From contig CANQWC010000003.1 of NCBI GenBank assembly GCA_947627455.1, positions 50,422-114,421 of the forward strand: a stretch of 64,000 nt of DNA, written 5' to 3'. The translations under genes and the position numbers were made by a program. This DNA comes from an uncultured Clostridia bacterium. Its GTDB lineage: Bacteria; Bacillota; Clostridia; Oscillospirales; Ruminococcaceae. The notes beneath the pieces were generated by a model. That model saw only the letters and a list, made by a program, of their open reading frames with translations. It was not told the origin of the DNA and did not search any database. Positions 34,256-43,020 of this stretch are shown one piece after another (the stretch's first letter is position 1; every line of letters starts with the position of its first letter).

Positions 34256-34272
34256 GTTCTCAGGTGATTAAA

Positions 34273-35022
34273 ATGCAGAAAATACTTAGCTACATGCGAC
34301 GGGCGATAAACGAGTTTGACCTGATTCAGGACGGCGACAGAATCGCGGTCGGCGTCTCGGGCGGCAAGGACAGCCTTGCGCTGCTGATGGGCCTCATTCG
34401 CCTCAGAAGCTTTATCGGGATAGATTACAGCGTCACGGCGGTGACTCTCGACCCGTGTTTCGGCGGGGTCGAGGGCGATTATATCGCTGTTGAAAAGCTC
34501 TGCAAAGAAGCGGGCGTCGAATATATTCTTGAGCGCACGCGTATCGGCGAAATCGTCTTTGACGTCAGAAAGGAAGAGCACCCCTGCTCATTGTGCGCGA
34601 AGCTTCGGCGGGGAGCTCTTCACAACGCCGCGAAAAAAGCGGGCTGCAACAAAGCAGCCCTCGGCCACCACTTCAACGACGCTGTCGAGACCTTTATGAT
34701 GAACCTTTTTATCGAGGGCAGAATCGGCTGTTTTGCGCCGAAAAGCTATCTTGACAGGCGGGATATAACCATAATCAGGCCGCTTGTATTCGCCCCCGAG
34801 AGCGAGATCAGGCGCGCTGTAAAAAGAAGCGGGATCGAGGTCGTGAAGTCCGCCTGCCCCGTCGACGGCCACACAAAGCGCGAGGAAATGAAGAATTTTC
34901 TTGCCGAGCGCGAGCGTGCCGACCACGGTTTTACCGACAGAATATTCGGCGCGATGAGGCGGTCGGGCATCGACGGCTGGGGAATAAAGGAAAATTCCGA
35001 GAAAGGGGAGGAGAGCTTATGA
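34273..35022 (+). CDS. ttcA: TtcA-family tRNA 2-thiocytidine synthetase
   Basis: This PP-loop enzyme is predicted to activate and thiolate cytidine 32 of tRNA. The 249 residues hold the ATP-pyrophosphatase loop GVSGGKDSLALL near residue 30. The cysteine pair CSLCAKLRRGAL near residue 107 and LGHHFNDAVETFMMNL are as in TtcA, which binds an iron-sulfur cluster. The start ATG 34273 has AGGTG upstream; a GTG three codons earlier is possible. It overlaps ymdB by ATGA. Sulfur would come from a cysteine desulfurase such as the NifS at 54715-55845. Confidence 0.85.
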   Translation: MQKILSYMRRAINEFDLIQDGDRIAVGVSGGKDSLALLMGLIRLRSFIGIDYSVTAVTLDPCFGGVEGDYIAVEKLCKEAGVEYILERTRIGEIVFDVRKEEHPCSLCAKLRRGALHNAAKKAGCNKAALGHHFNDAVETFMMNLFIEGRIGCFAPKSYLDRRDITIIRPLVFAPESEIRRAVKRSGIEVVKSACPVDGHTKREEMKNFLAERERADHGFTDRIFGAMRRSGIDGWGIKENSEKGEESL

Positions 35023-35786
35023 GGCTGATGTTTATCGGCGATGTTGTCGGCGGGGTAGGCTGTAACTTCCTCGCGTCGAGAATTCACGGCCTGAAGTCGA
35101 GATATCGGGCAGATATCCTCGTCGTCAACGGCGAGAATTCCGCGACGGGCAACGGCATCACCGACGTCTCCGCGGGAATGCTCACAAGCCTCGGCGCAGA
35201 CGTCATCACGACGGGCAACCACGCGTTCAAGCGCCACGAATCTCAGCGCATCTACGACGCGATACCCCACCTTATCCGCCCCGCGAATTTCCCCAATGAG
35301 GTTTACGGCCGAGGGTGGTATGTCCTCGACATGGGCCGCGCAAGGGTCGCGGTCGTGAATATGCTCGGTACGGCGTTTTTAGAGCCGCTCGCGAACCCGT
35401 TTTTCAAGATCGACGAGATTCTTGAAAAGCTTGACACGAAGAATATTTTTCTCGATTTTCACGCCGAGGCCACTGCCGAAAAAAAGGCGATGGGCTATTA
35501 CCTCGACGGCAGGGTGACGGCGGTCATCGGCACCCACACCCACGTTCAGACCGCCGACGAGACGGTTCTTGAGGGCGGCACGGCATACATCACCGACGCG
35601 GGAATGACAGGCCCCGAGGAATCGGTCCTCGGCGTTGAAAAATCACTCGCGATATCAAAAATGAAGCTTCACATTCCCGTAAAATTCACCGAGGCAAAGA
35701 CCAAATGCTTCATAAACGGCGTTGTTATTGATTTTGATGAAAAAACGGGCAGAGCCCGCTCGATAGAAAGGATTGTTGAAAGATGA
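35019..35786 (+). CDS. ymdB: YmdB-family metallophosphoesterase
   Basis: The 255-residue protein is a calcineurin-like phosphoesterase of the YmdB group, which in Bacillus acts on cyclic nucleotides and affects motility and biofilm choice. Metal-binding motifs are MFIGDVVGG, VNGENSATG, TTGNHAFKR, DFHAEATAEK and GTHTHVQTADE. It overlaps ttcA upstream and a small membrane protein downstream by four bases each, so three genes form one operon. Confidence 0.9.
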   Translation: MRLMFIGDVVGGVGCNFLASRIHGLKSRYRADILVVNGENSATGNGITDVSAGMLTSLGADVITTGNHAFKRHESQRIYDAIPHLIRPANFPNEVYGRGWYVLDMGRARVAVVNMLGTAFLEPLANPFFKIDEILEKLDTKNIFLDFHAEATAEKKAMGYYLDGRVTAVIGTHTHVQTADETVLEGGTAYITDAGMTGPEESVLGVEKSLAISKMKLHIPVKFTEAKTKCFINGVVIDFDEKTGRARSIERIVER

Positions 35787-36211
35787 AAAAGCATGATGTC
35801 ATCACCGCGGTAATAATCGTTCTTGTGGCGGCGCTCGTCATCACGATAGCCTCGCTTCTTGTGATGAGCCTTATCGTTCAGTTTTCGCCGAAGCCCACTC
35901 AGTACCCGAATACCGTCTGGGTCTCAGACGACGGCGCGTTCACGCTCACGGTCGGCGAATACAACAGCGAGACCTATCAGTGCGACGCGGAGCTTGTCTA
36001 TTCAAACGGCGGCGAAGAATACCGCTACACCGTCTCTGACGGCGCAAACAGCATCATCGGCGTTTATGCCTCTGAAAACAATATCGACCGCTGGCTCCGT
36101 GTGAAATGTAATTCCGACGGCTTTACCGCGCGGGTAAACCGCACCGCAGAGCTTGAATATTCGGGCTCTTATGAGAAGAATCAGAAGGTTAGGTTCAGCC
36201 GCGTCAGCTGA
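35783..36211 (+). CDS. Small single-pass membrane protein of unknown function
   Basis: This 142-residue protein has one strong hydrophobic helix at about residues 6-37 (DVITAVIIVLVAALVITIAS and onwards) and a roughly 100-residue extracytoplasmic part rich in Tyr, Ser and acidic residues. I do not recognise a family. It is translationally coupled to ymdB (ATGA). Its 3' end overlaps that of the convergent spmB by eight bases. Confidence 0.7.
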   Translation: MKKHDVITAVIIVLVAALVITIASLLVMSLIVQFSPKPTQYPNTVWVSDDGAFTLTVGEYNSETYQCDAELVYSNGGEEYRYTVSDGANSIIGVYASENNIDRWLRVKCNSDGFTARVNRTAELEYSGSYEKNQKVRFSRVS

Positions 36212-36722
36212 GAAAAAGCCTCACCGCAAGGGCTGAGAGCAAAAACGCAGTCAGGTCTCCCGCCAGCGCAGAACCGAGCGCATGGCGGGTTTTTCTTACC
36301 TTTGTCGCCCCGAAGTAGACCGCTACGGTGTAAAAGGTCGTTTCGGTCGAGCCCATTAAAACGCTCGCGACACGCCCCGAAAAGCTGTCGGGCCCGCAGT
36401 CGTTGAGAATATTTTTGAGAACCGAAAGCGCCCCGCTGCCCGATATCGGCCTTAAAATCGCGAGGGGCAGGCAGTCGGCGGGAAAGCCGATGAACTCCAT
36501 AAGCGGGCTGACAAGCCCCGTAAGCGCTTCGAGCGCCCCCGATGCGCGAAACATTCCGACCCCGAGCATTAAAAACGTCAGCGTCGGCAGAAGCCCGCAG
36601 GCGGTCATGAGATTTTCCTTTGCGCCCTCGGCAAAGGCCGAGAGGATATCCGTCTTTTTGTAGAGCCCCCAAAGAAACACCCCGAGGACCAGAACGGGCA
36701 TTATCACCGAGCTTATCTTCAT
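36204..36722 (-). CDS. spmB: Spore maturation protein SpmB
   Basis: SpmB is a membrane protein needed, with SpmA, for dehydration of the spore core in Bacillus and Clostridium. The 172 residues are highly hydrophobic, with the nucleoside-recognition (gate) type sequence ILRPISGSGALSVLKNI and ASVLMGSTETTFYTVAVYFG. It overlaps spmA by four bases. Its presence indicates a sporulating lineage. Confidence 0.93.
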   Translation of the reverse strand: MKISSVIMPVLVLGVFLWGLYKKTDILSAFAEGAKENLMTACGLLPTLTFLMLGVGMFRASGALEALTGLVSPLMEFIGFPADCLPLAILRPISGSGALSVLKNILNDCGPDSFSGRVASVLMGSTETTFYTVAVYFGATKVRKTRHALGSALAGDLTAFLLSALAVRLFLS

Positions 36723-37300
36723 TTTCTGTCACCGATGCCGAATATTTCCGCGACAGTCAGAGCCGCCGCAAGCGAGCATACCGAAACCAAAATCACGCAG
36801 GGAAATATTTCCATAGGGTCGGACGAGCCCGCCTCAGCACGAAGAGCCGCGACCGTCGCGGGGATAATCTCTACCGAGCAGCAGTTCATCACCGCGAGCT
36901 TTATCATGTTGAGTGTCGCGACGCCGTTGGGCTTTTCTTCAAGCTCAAGCTTTTTCATCGCGTCGATGCCGAGCGGGGTAGAGGCGTTGCCCAGCCCGAG
37001 GAGATTCGCGGTCATGTTCATCGCGATGGCTGAAAGCGCGGGCGAGTTTTTATCGAGTCCGCGAAAAATCAATTTTAGGGGCGGTTTTAGCAGGGCGGTC
37101 AGCTTTTCGGTTAGCCCCGAGCGCTCCGCCACTCTCATGACTCCGCCCCAGACCGCCATCGCCCCCGCGAGGTCGAGCATGAGAGCCACCGCTTCGCCGC
37201 CGCTCGAGATGAGAGCCGAGGAGAGCTCCTGAGCCGAGCCCGAGGCAAAAGAGAAGACGACAGACGCGAAAATCAGAAAAACAAGCATAATACCTATCAT
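36719..37300 (-). CDS. spmA: Spore maturation protein SpmA
   Basis: This is the partner of SpmB in spore core dehydration. The 193 residues are largely membrane-embedded and carry the family motif NMTANLLGLGNASTPLGIDA near residue 100. AAAGGAGC precedes the ATG. No clear sporulation sigma-factor promoter could be picked out by eye between it and the divergent abrB promoter. Confidence 0.93.
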   Translation of the reverse strand: MIGIMLVFLIFASVVFSFASGSAQELSSALISSGGEAVALMLDLAGAMAVWGGVMRVAERSGLTEKLTALLKPPLKLIFRGLDKNSPALSAIAMNMTANLLGLGNASTPLGIDAMKKLELEEKPNGVATLNMIKLAVMNCCSVEIIPATVAALRAEAGSSDPMEIFPCVILVSVCSLAAALTVAEIFGIGDRK

Positions 37301-37339
37301 TTTAGCTCCTTTTCGGCGTTTTTTGTAGAAAATGCCGTG

Positions 37340-37368
37340 TTGACAAATCTGAAAAAGTATGGTAATAT
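37340..37368 (+). promoter_or_regulatory. Sigma-A-type promoter of the AbrB-family gene
   Basis: TTGACA at 37340-37345, 17-base spacer, TAATAT at 37363-37368, leaving a leader of about 165 bases before the ATG. Confidence 0.65.
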
Positions 37369-37394
37369 GTCGAAAAATAGTAAGTGAGGTGACA

Positions 37395-37446
37395 GCGCGG
37401 AAGTGTTAAATAGCAAATGCTATCTTTTTGATTCTACACTTGGCGC
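37395..37446 (+). promoter_or_regulatory. Structured leader upstream of the AbrB-family gene
   Basis: Nested inverted repeats: GCGC(37395-37398)/GCGC(37443-37446), AAGTGT(37401-37406)/ACACTT(37436-37441), and an inner hairpin ATAGC-AAAT-GCTAT followed by CTTTTT. The inner hairpin with T-run resembles a small attenuator. The role is unknown. Confidence 0.4.
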
Positions 37447-37539
37447 AAAATTCGTCCGAAGGAACATGAATTCTGAGGAAACAACCTGAGCGAAATCGAA
37501 ACAGACACATCACTATTTATCAAAACAAGGAGGATTAAC

Positions 37540-37782
37540 ATGAAATCTACGGGTATTGTAAGAAAAGTTGACGAATTGGGAAGGATTGTCGTACCCATGG
37601 AGCTCAGAAAGACCATGGACATCAAAGAAAAAGACCCGATCGAGATTTTTACCGACGGCGACAGCATCATTCTCAGAAAATTCAGCGACTCATGCATTTT
37701 CTGCGGAAACAACGAAGACGCCGTTCGCTTCGAGGGAAAGATAATCTGCAAGGGTTGTCTTTCAAAGCTCAAAAGCTTCTGA
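37540..37782 (+). CDS. AbrB/SpoVT-family transcriptional regulator with zinc-ribbon tail
   Basis: This 80-residue transition-state-type regulator has the swapped-hairpin DNA-binding domain at residues 1-50 (GIVRKVDELGRIVVPMELRK, MDIKEKDPIEIFTDGD). After it comes a short tail with two CxxC pairs, CIFCGN and CKGC, likely binding zinc. Paralogues of this layout are common in Clostridia. AAGGAGG precedes the ATG. It has a long structured leader and its own terminator. Confidence 0.92.
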   Translation: MKSTGIVRKVDELGRIVVPMELRKTMDIKEKDPIEIFTDGDSIILRKFSDSCIFCGNNEDAVRFEGKIICKGCLSKLKSF

Positions 37783-37828
37783 GTATGTCTGATTTTATGC
37801 CGCAGCAATTTTAAATATGCAACTTTGT

Positions 37829-37859
37829 CCGCTCCGAAAGGGGCGGATTCTTTTCTTTA
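37829..37859 (+). terminator. Rho-independent terminator after the AbrB-family gene
   Basis: TCCGCTCC, GAAA tetraloop, GGGGCGGA, then TTCTTTTCTTT. Confidence 0.75.
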
Positions 37860-37868
37860 ACAAAACCC

Positions 37869-37897
37869 TTGCATAATTTCGGCAATTGTGGTAAAAT
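37869..37897 (+). promoter_or_regulatory. Promoter of the ymfF-ymfH operon
   Basis: TTGCAT at 37869-37874, 17-base spacer, TAAAAT at 37892-37897, about 35 bases before the TTG start. Confidence 0.55.
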
Positions 37898-37932
37898 AAC
37901 TTTACTTGCATTTTTTGTGCGGAGGTGTTTTC

Positions 37933-39210
37933 TTGCAAACCGAATTCAGGCGTGAAGACCTCGGCGGAGGGGTCGGGCTGATCACCGTTACCGATCCCAA
38001 GTTCAAGACAAATTGCATCAATGTCCGCTTCCTGACAGCTTTTTCCAAAGATAAGGCGCCCGCGCTCGCGCTTTTGTCTCAGGTTCTTTCTTCGCTGAGC
38101 GCAGACTACCCCGACAGCGCCCTGATGAGCCGAAAGCTCAATTCCCTCTACGGCTCATGGATAAGCGGCTATTCCTCTCAGCGCGGAGGGATATATGAAG
38201 TCTCGGTTTCGGCGAATTCTCTTTGCGACAGATACGCTCTTTCGGGCGAAAAGATTTTCGAGGAGACCGCCGAGATACTTCTCGGCTGCATATTCCGCCC
38301 CGAGCTTGAAAACGGCGCATTTGCCGAGGCCGAGTTCAATTCAAGAAAACTCAGCCTTTTAAGCGCCATCGACAGCGAGATAAACGACAAGCGTGCCTAC
38401 GCGGTGACCCTCGCGCTTGAGACGGCTTATTCGGGCGAGACAAGTGCCGAGCGTTTTTACGGCTCTCGCGAGGGCGTTGAAGCGCTCACGCCGAAAAGCG
38501 TCTATGAGGTCTATCTTGAACTCCTGAAAACCGCAAAGATTGAGATAACCTTCAGCGGCGGCGGTGATTTCACCGAAGCGGCAAAGATGTTCGCCTCGGC
38601 TTTCGCGACAAACAGAACCGATTGGGAAAACCCGAGTTACTACTACCCGAGCCCGCTCAAGCCCGAGCCCGCGTTCAGGGAAACCGAGCTTGAAGTCAGC
38701 CAAGCGAGCCTGATAATGGTCTTCAAAACGCTCGACGCCGAGAGCTGCGCGCTCACGGTGATGTGCTGGCTTTTCGGCGAGACGCCCTTTTCAAAGCTGT
38801 TTCTGAACGTCCGCGAAAAGCTGAGCCTCTGCTACACCTGCTCGGCCTCATATTTTGACACCAAGAGCGCGATTGCCGTTGTATGCGGCGTCGACGCTGA
38901 AAATACGGAAAGGGCGAAGAACGAGATCCTCCGCCAGCTTTCGCTCATCGCCGAGGGCGATTTCACCGATTCTGAGCTTGAGGGCACAAAGCTTGCCCTT
39001 GAAAACGAGTACCGCTCGATATACGATAAGGCGTCGAGGCTCGGCGACTGGTATTACTCTCAGAACGCAAAGGGCTCTTCCGATTCGCCCGAGGGCAAGA
39101 TGAAAAAGCTTTGGGCGGTGACGCGTGAAGAGGTCATCGCGGCCGCTGAAAAAGTTAAGCTCGACACCGTGTTTGTCCTTCGGGGCGAAGAAAAGGGGAG
39201 TGAGCAGTGA
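37933..39210 (+). CDS. ymfF: M16-family peptidase-like protein YmfF (inactive partner)
   Basis: The 425 residues have the insulinase (M16) fold but no HxxEH zinc motif in the expected N-terminal helix. It is therefore likely the non-catalytic partner of the next gene, as in two-subunit M16 peptidases. The order YmfF-YmfH is typical of Firmicutes, where annotations link it to the EF-P 5-aminopentanol modification locus. I chose the TTG at 37933-37935, five bases after GGAGGTG; another TTG nine codons earlier has no ribosome site. It overlaps ymfH by ATGA. Confidence 0.83.
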   Translation: MQTEFRREDLGGGVGLITVTDPKFKTNCINVRFLTAFSKDKAPALALLSQVLSSLSADYPDSALMSRKLNSLYGSWISGYSSQRGGIYEVSVSANSLCDRYALSGEKIFEETAEILLGCIFRPELENGAFAEAEFNSRKLSLLSAIDSEINDKRAYAVTLALETAYSGETSAERFYGSREGVEALTPKSVYEVYLELLKTAKIEITFSGGGDFTEAAKMFASAFATNRTDWENPSYYYPSPLKPEPAFRETELEVSQASLIMVFKTLDAESCALTVMCWLFGETPFSKLFLNVREKLSLCYTCSASYFDTKSAIAVVCGVDAENTERAKNEILRQLSLIAEGDFTDSELEGTKLALENEYRSIYDKASRLGDWYYSQNAKGSSDSPEGKMKKLWAVTREEVIAAAEKVKLDTVFVLRGEEKGSEQ

Positions 39211-40487
39211 AAAAGGAACTCATCGAAAACAGCCGCGTTGGCGAGAAATATTACAGGATTATCCACCCGACGGGGCTGACGGTATATGTGATGGAGCTTT
39301 CGGGCTTCAGCGGCACCACCGCGATGTTCGGGACAAAATACGGCTCAGTGAACACCTCGTTCAGAACCGACGCCGACGAAGATATCGCAGTTGTGCCCGA
39401 GGGCATAGCCCATTTTTTGGAGCATAAGCTTTTTGAAAACGACGACAGCCAGGTCTATGATCTTTTCGCGAAGACAGGCGCCTCGGCAAACGCCTATACC
39501 TCATTTGACAGCACCGTCTATTACTTCGATTGCACATCAAACTTTGAAGAATCTCTTGAAATTCTTCTTGACTTTGTTCAGCGGCCGTATTTCACGAAGG
39601 AGACCGTCGACAAGGAGCAGGGGATTATCGCGCAGGAGATCAAAATGTGCGAGGACAACCCGTACAGGCGGGTTTATTTCAACCTGCTTCGGGCGATATA
39701 TCACAACCACCCCGTCAGAACCGAGATAGCGGGAACGGTCGAATCGATCGGAAAAATCGACGCTGAGCTTCTCTACCGCTGCTACAATACCTTCTATAAC
39801 CTCAATAATATGGTTCTCGCGGTGGCGGGAAACTGCAAGGTCGACGAGGTAATCGCCGTCGCCGACAGAATGCTCAGGCCATGTAAAAATATCGGCTTGA
39901 AAACATTTTTCCCCGACGAGCCCGAGACCGTCGCGGCAGACTGCATCACCGAAAAAATGTCGGTCGGCGTGCCGGTTTTCTCGATAGGCTATAAATGCGC
40001 CCCGAGCTCGGGCCGAGAGCTTTTGAAGCGCGAATATGCCTCGGCAATTTTAATGTCGATGCTCTTCGGCACGTCGTCGGAATTTTACAAGCGCAATTCC
40101 GAATCGGGGCTTATAAACCCGAGCTTTGAGACCGAGACCGACGACGGCGAGGGATACTTCATGAATTCCGCGTCGGGCGAATCGGAAGACCCGAAGCGGG
40201 TTTACGAGCTCATGAACGAAGAGATCGCGAGGGCAAAGCGCGAGGGCTTATCCCGCGAGGAATTTGAGGAGCAGAAAAAGAGCCGATACGGCACTCTTGT
40301 GAGAATGTTCAACAACGTTTCGGCAAGCGCCTCGGGGCTCTTATCGGCGCATATTGCGGGCTGCGGCGCCTTTGATTCGATAGAGGTTCTGGCGAATCTT
40401 GAATTTGACGAAGTATACGGCATGATCGGCGAGCTTTTGGACCCCGAAAGGAGTTCTCTCTCGGTGATCGAGCCGATAACAGAATAA
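39207..40487 (+). CDS. ymfH: M16-family zinc peptidase YmfH
   Basis: The 426 residues carry the inverted zinc motif HFLEHKLFE near residue 70 and the downstream Glu region QEIKMCEDNP, as in active M16 peptidases. It is predicted to pair with the upstream YmfF. A candidate third member of the same locus, a YmfI-like SDR, lies at 47670-48401. Substrates are not known from the sequence. Confidence 0.88.
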   Translation: MKKELIENSRVGEKYYRIIHPTGLTVYVMELSGFSGTTAMFGTKYGSVNTSFRTDADEDIAVVPEGIAHFLEHKLFENDDSQVYDLFAKTGASANAYTSFDSTVYYFDCTSNFEESLEILLDFVQRPYFTKETVDKEQGIIAQEIKMCEDNPYRRVYFNLLRAIYHNHPVRTEIAGTVESIGKIDAELLYRCYNTFYNLNNMVLAVAGNCKVDEVIAVADRMLRPCKNIGLKTFFPDEPETVAADCITEKMSVGVPVFSIGYKCAPSSGRELLKREYASAILMSMLFGTSSEFYKRNSESGLINPSFETETDDGEGYFMNSASGESEDPKRVYELMNEEIARAKREGLSREEFEEQKKSRYGTLVRMFNNVSASASGLLSAHIAGCGAFDSIEVLANLEFDEVYGMIGELLDPERSSLSVIEPITE

Positions 40488-40503
40488 GAAATGAGGAATA
40501 CAG

Positions 40504-41691
40504 ATGACAGTTGATTTTGTTCGCGAAATACTGGATACCGAAAACGTTATTTACTTTCCGTTCTGCGATTGGCTTTTCCCGAACGGTTTGAAGATAAACA
40601 ACGTTATGTTCACGATACCGTGGTTCAACGACACGAGCATCGACATTTACTGGTACGGTTTTCTCATCGCATTCGGAATGCTTCTTGCGGTGATTTATGC
40701 GAGCACAAGAATGAGAAAATTCGGCCTTGACCCCGACCGCACGATGGACGTTATTCTCTCGGGCCTTGTCGGAGGAATCATCGGCGCAAGGGCATACTAT
40801 GTGATATTCAAGCTTGACCTCTATATGTCTGATGAGGGCGGCCTCGACATCGGCAAGGTTTTAAGCGTCAGAGACGGCGGCCTCGCGGTATACGGCGGAG
40901 TTATCGGCGCGCTGATATTCGGCGGAATCGTAGCGATGATAAGAAAGGTGCGCCTCACACCGATGCTCGACCTTGCGGGCCTCGGGCTTCTGATCGGCCA
41001 GTGCATCGGCCGCTGGGGAAACTTCTTCAACCAAGAGGCCTACGGCTCCTCGACCACACTGCCTTGGGGCATGACCAGCAGCAAGATAATCAACGGGCTC
41101 TACTTCTTCTATAACCCCGACGACGTGAGCATCGTCACGAACCGCGCCAAAGACATCGGCGTTGCTCACCCGTGTTTTCTCTATGAATCCCTCTGGTGCC
41201 TGCTCGGATTCCTGATTCTTCACTTCTACTCGAAGAAATTCCGTAAGTTCGACGGCGAAATTTTCCTGATGTACATCGGCTGGTACGGCGCGGGCAGATT
41301 CTGGATCGAAGCCCTCAGAACGGACAGCCTCTATATCCCGAACACGCCTTTCAAAGTATCCCAGCTCGTCGCGGGGACATGCGTTCTCTTCTCGGTGATA
41401 CTCCTGATCTTCAACTATGTCAGCATAAAGAAAAACGGCAGGCAGTTCTACTATGAGACCGAGGAATCGAAGGAGCTTCTGAGGCTTCACGATGAAAAGT
41501 CAAAGAAATCCCGCAGGCAGAACCCCGACGCCGAGCTCGACACCCATATTCTTGCCGATGAGCAGGAGACCGAAGAGCCCTCGGAAGAAACCGAAGAAAC
41601 TGTCGAGGAATCGGCGGCTGATGAAGAATCGGCGCAGCCCGCTTCTGACGAAGAGACAGCAGAGGAGGTTAACAATGGCGACGCTGATTAA
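40504..41691 (+). CDS. lgt: Prolipoprotein diacylglyceryl transferase Lgt with acidic C-terminal tail
   Basis: This membrane enzyme adds diacylglycerol to the lipobox cysteine of lipoproteins, several of which are encoded in this window. The 395 residues include the signature GLAVYGGVIGALIFGG and GRWGNFFNQEAYG, and about seven helices. After residue 325 there is an extra Glu/Ser-rich tail of about 65 residues, longer than in typical Lgt of about 270-300. GAGGA precedes the ATG. The 3' end overlaps folD by 17 bases. Confidence 0.95.
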   Translation: MTVDFVREILDTENVIYFPFCDWLFPNGLKINNVMFTIPWFNDTSIDIYWYGFLIAFGMLLAVIYASTRMRKFGLDPDRTMDVILSGLVGGIIGARAYYVIFKLDLYMSDEGGLDIGKVLSVRDGGLAVYGGVIGALIFGGIVAMIRKVRLTPMLDLAGLGLLIGQCIGRWGNFFNQEAYGSSTTLPWGMTSSKIINGLYFFYNPDDVSIVTNRAKDIGVAHPCFLYESLWCLLGFLILHFYSKKFRKFDGEIFLMYIGWYGAGRFWIEALRTDSLYIPNTPFKVSQLVAGTCVLFSVILLIFNYVSIKKNGRQFYYETEESKELLRLHDEKSKKSRRQNPDAELDTHILADEQETEEPSEETEETVEESAADEESAQPASDEETAEEVNNGDAD

Positions 41692-42529
41692 CGGCAAGGA
41701 GATTTCTCAAAAAGTTCGCGGCGAGGTTAAGCTTGAGACCGAGGCTTTCAAGAAAGAAACGGGCATAACCCCTGGGCTTGCGGTGATTCTTGTCGGCGAC
41801 GACCCCGCCTCAAAGATCTACGTCGGCAACAAGAAAAAGGCCTGCGATGAGGTCGGGTTCAATTCGTTTGAGTACATTCTCTCCGAGTCGACAGAGCAGG
41901 GCGAGCTTATCTCGCTGATAGAAAAGCTTAACGCCGACCCGTCTGTACATGGAATTTTGTGCCAGCTTCCGCTTCCGAAGCATATCGACGAGCGCGAGAT
42001 AATTGCCGCGATATCGCCGAAAAAGGACGTCGACGCCTTCCACCCCGTCAACGTCGGCAAAATAATGATAGGGGACTATGACTTTCTTCCCTGCACCCCT
42101 GCGGGGGTCATGGAGCTCATTCATTCTGCGGGAATTTCCGTCGCGGGGAAAAAATGCACGGTAGTCGGCCGCTCGAACATCGTCGGCAAGCCCATGGCGA
42201 TGCTTTTGCTTCATGAGAACGGAACGGTCACGATCTGCCACTCAAAGACCACAGACCTCGCCAAGGAGTGCCGCGATGCCGATATTCTTGTCGCGGCCGT
42301 CGGCAGGGCAAAGCTCATCACCGCCGACATGATAAAAGAGGGCGCGGCCGTCATAGACGTCGGCATGAACCGCGACGAAAACGGCAAGCTCTGCGGCGAC
42401 GTTGATTTTTCGGAGGCCGAGAAAAAGGCGTCGTATATAACACCTGTCCCGGGGGGCGTCGGGCCGATGACGATAGCCATGCTGATGCGAAACACCCTCA
42501 CCGCGGCAAAACTTTCATCAAAAGGATAA
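41675..42529 (+). CDS. folD: Bifunctional methylenetetrahydrofolate dehydrogenase / cyclohydrolase FolD
   Basis: This interconverts methylene- and 10-formyl-tetrahydrofolate, the cofactor for PurN and PurH. The 284 residues start MATLINGKEISQ and have the catalytic Lys in YVGNKKKACDEVG, VGRSNIVGKPMAMLL and TPVPGGVGPMTIAML. The ATG at 41675 has AGAGGAGG before it, inside the end of lgt. The long in-frame upstream extension is the lgt tail read in another frame. Confidence 0.96.
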   Translation: MATLINGKEISQKVRGEVKLETEAFKKETGITPGLAVILVGDDPASKIYVGNKKKACDEVGFNSFEYILSESTEQGELISLIEKLNADPSVHGILCQLPLPKHIDEREIIAAISPKKDVDAFHPVNVGKIMIGDYDFLPCTPAGVMELIHSAGISVAGKKCTVVGRSNIVGKPMAMLLLHENGTVTICHSKTTDLAKECRDADILVAAVGRAKLITADMIKEGAAVIDVGMNRDENGKLCGDVDFSEAEKKASYITPVPGGVGPMTIAMLMRNTLTAAKLSSKG

Positions 42530-42547
42530 AAAATTCTGAAAAAGGTC

Positions 42548-42576
42548 TTTACAAATCAAAGTATTTGTGATAGAAT
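42548..42576 (+). promoter_or_regulatory. Promoter of rpsO
   Basis: TTTACA at 42548-42553, 17-base spacer, TAGAAT at 42571-42576. Confidence 0.6.
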
Positions 42577-42582
42577 AGCTGA

Positions 42583-42665
42583 GGTTCGTTTGAACCGATA
42601 CCGCATGCTTGGGCAGCGGGGTTTTGCCGCAAAGCGGAGCATACCTTCCCCTGTCTATGCTGTCG
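42583..42665 (+). promoter_or_regulatory. Structured rpsO leader (candidate S15 autoregulatory RNA)
   Basis: The roughly 110-base leader holds hairpin GGTTC-GTTT-GAACC (42583-42596), a nested pair ATGCT/AGCAT enclosing GCGG/CCGC, and further pairing near 42655. Ribosomal protein S15 controls its own mRNA through such leaders in several bacteria; here it is inferred from position and folding potential only. Confidence 0.4.
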
Positions 42666-42693
42666 GCGAAAAAATTAAGAAAGGGGTATAAAA

Positions 42694-42960
42694 ATGCTTT
42701 TGAAGGATGAGAAAACCGCTATCATCGAAGCCAACAGGCTTTCCGAGAATGATACCGGTTCGCCTGAGGTTCAGATCGCGATTCTTACAAAGAGGATCTC
42801 CGATCTCACCGAACACCTCAAGATCCACAAGAACGACCACCATTCAAGAAGAGGTCTTCTGAAGATGGTTGGCCGCCGCCGCAATCTTCTCAACTATCTG
42901 ATGCGCACCGACATCGAGCGTTACAGAGCTATTGTCGAAAAGCTCGGATTGAGAAAGTAA
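42694..42960 (+). CDS. rpsO: 30S ribosomal protein S15
   Basis: S15 binds 16S rRNA early in assembly of the small subunit. The 88 residues show [20 protein letters not shown], the [21 protein letters not shown] core and the conserved C-terminal KLGLRK. AAAGGGG precedes the ATG. It is next to pnp, the classic rpsO-pnp order. Confidence 0.98.
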   Translation: MLLKDEKTAIIEANRLSENDTGSPEVQIAILTKRISDLTEHLKIHKNDHHSRRGLLKMVGRRRNLLNYLMRTDIERYRAIVEKLGLRK

Positions 42961-42969
42961 TCGTCAATT

Positions 42970-43000
42970 AAGGCAGAGGCCACGGCATCTGCCTTTTGAT
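42970..43000 (+). terminator. Terminator between rpsO and pnp
   Basis: AAGGCAGA (42970-42977) pairs with TCTGCCTT (42988-42995), followed by TTGATG. The weak T-run suggests partial termination, with read-through into pnp. Confidence 0.55.
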
Positions 43001-43020
43001 GTATTTTCAGGCACCGTTTT

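Noticed and set aside
41492..41674. N-terminal extension of folD
   Set aside because: It is the lgt tail read in another frame; folD has its own AGGAGG and ATG at 41675.
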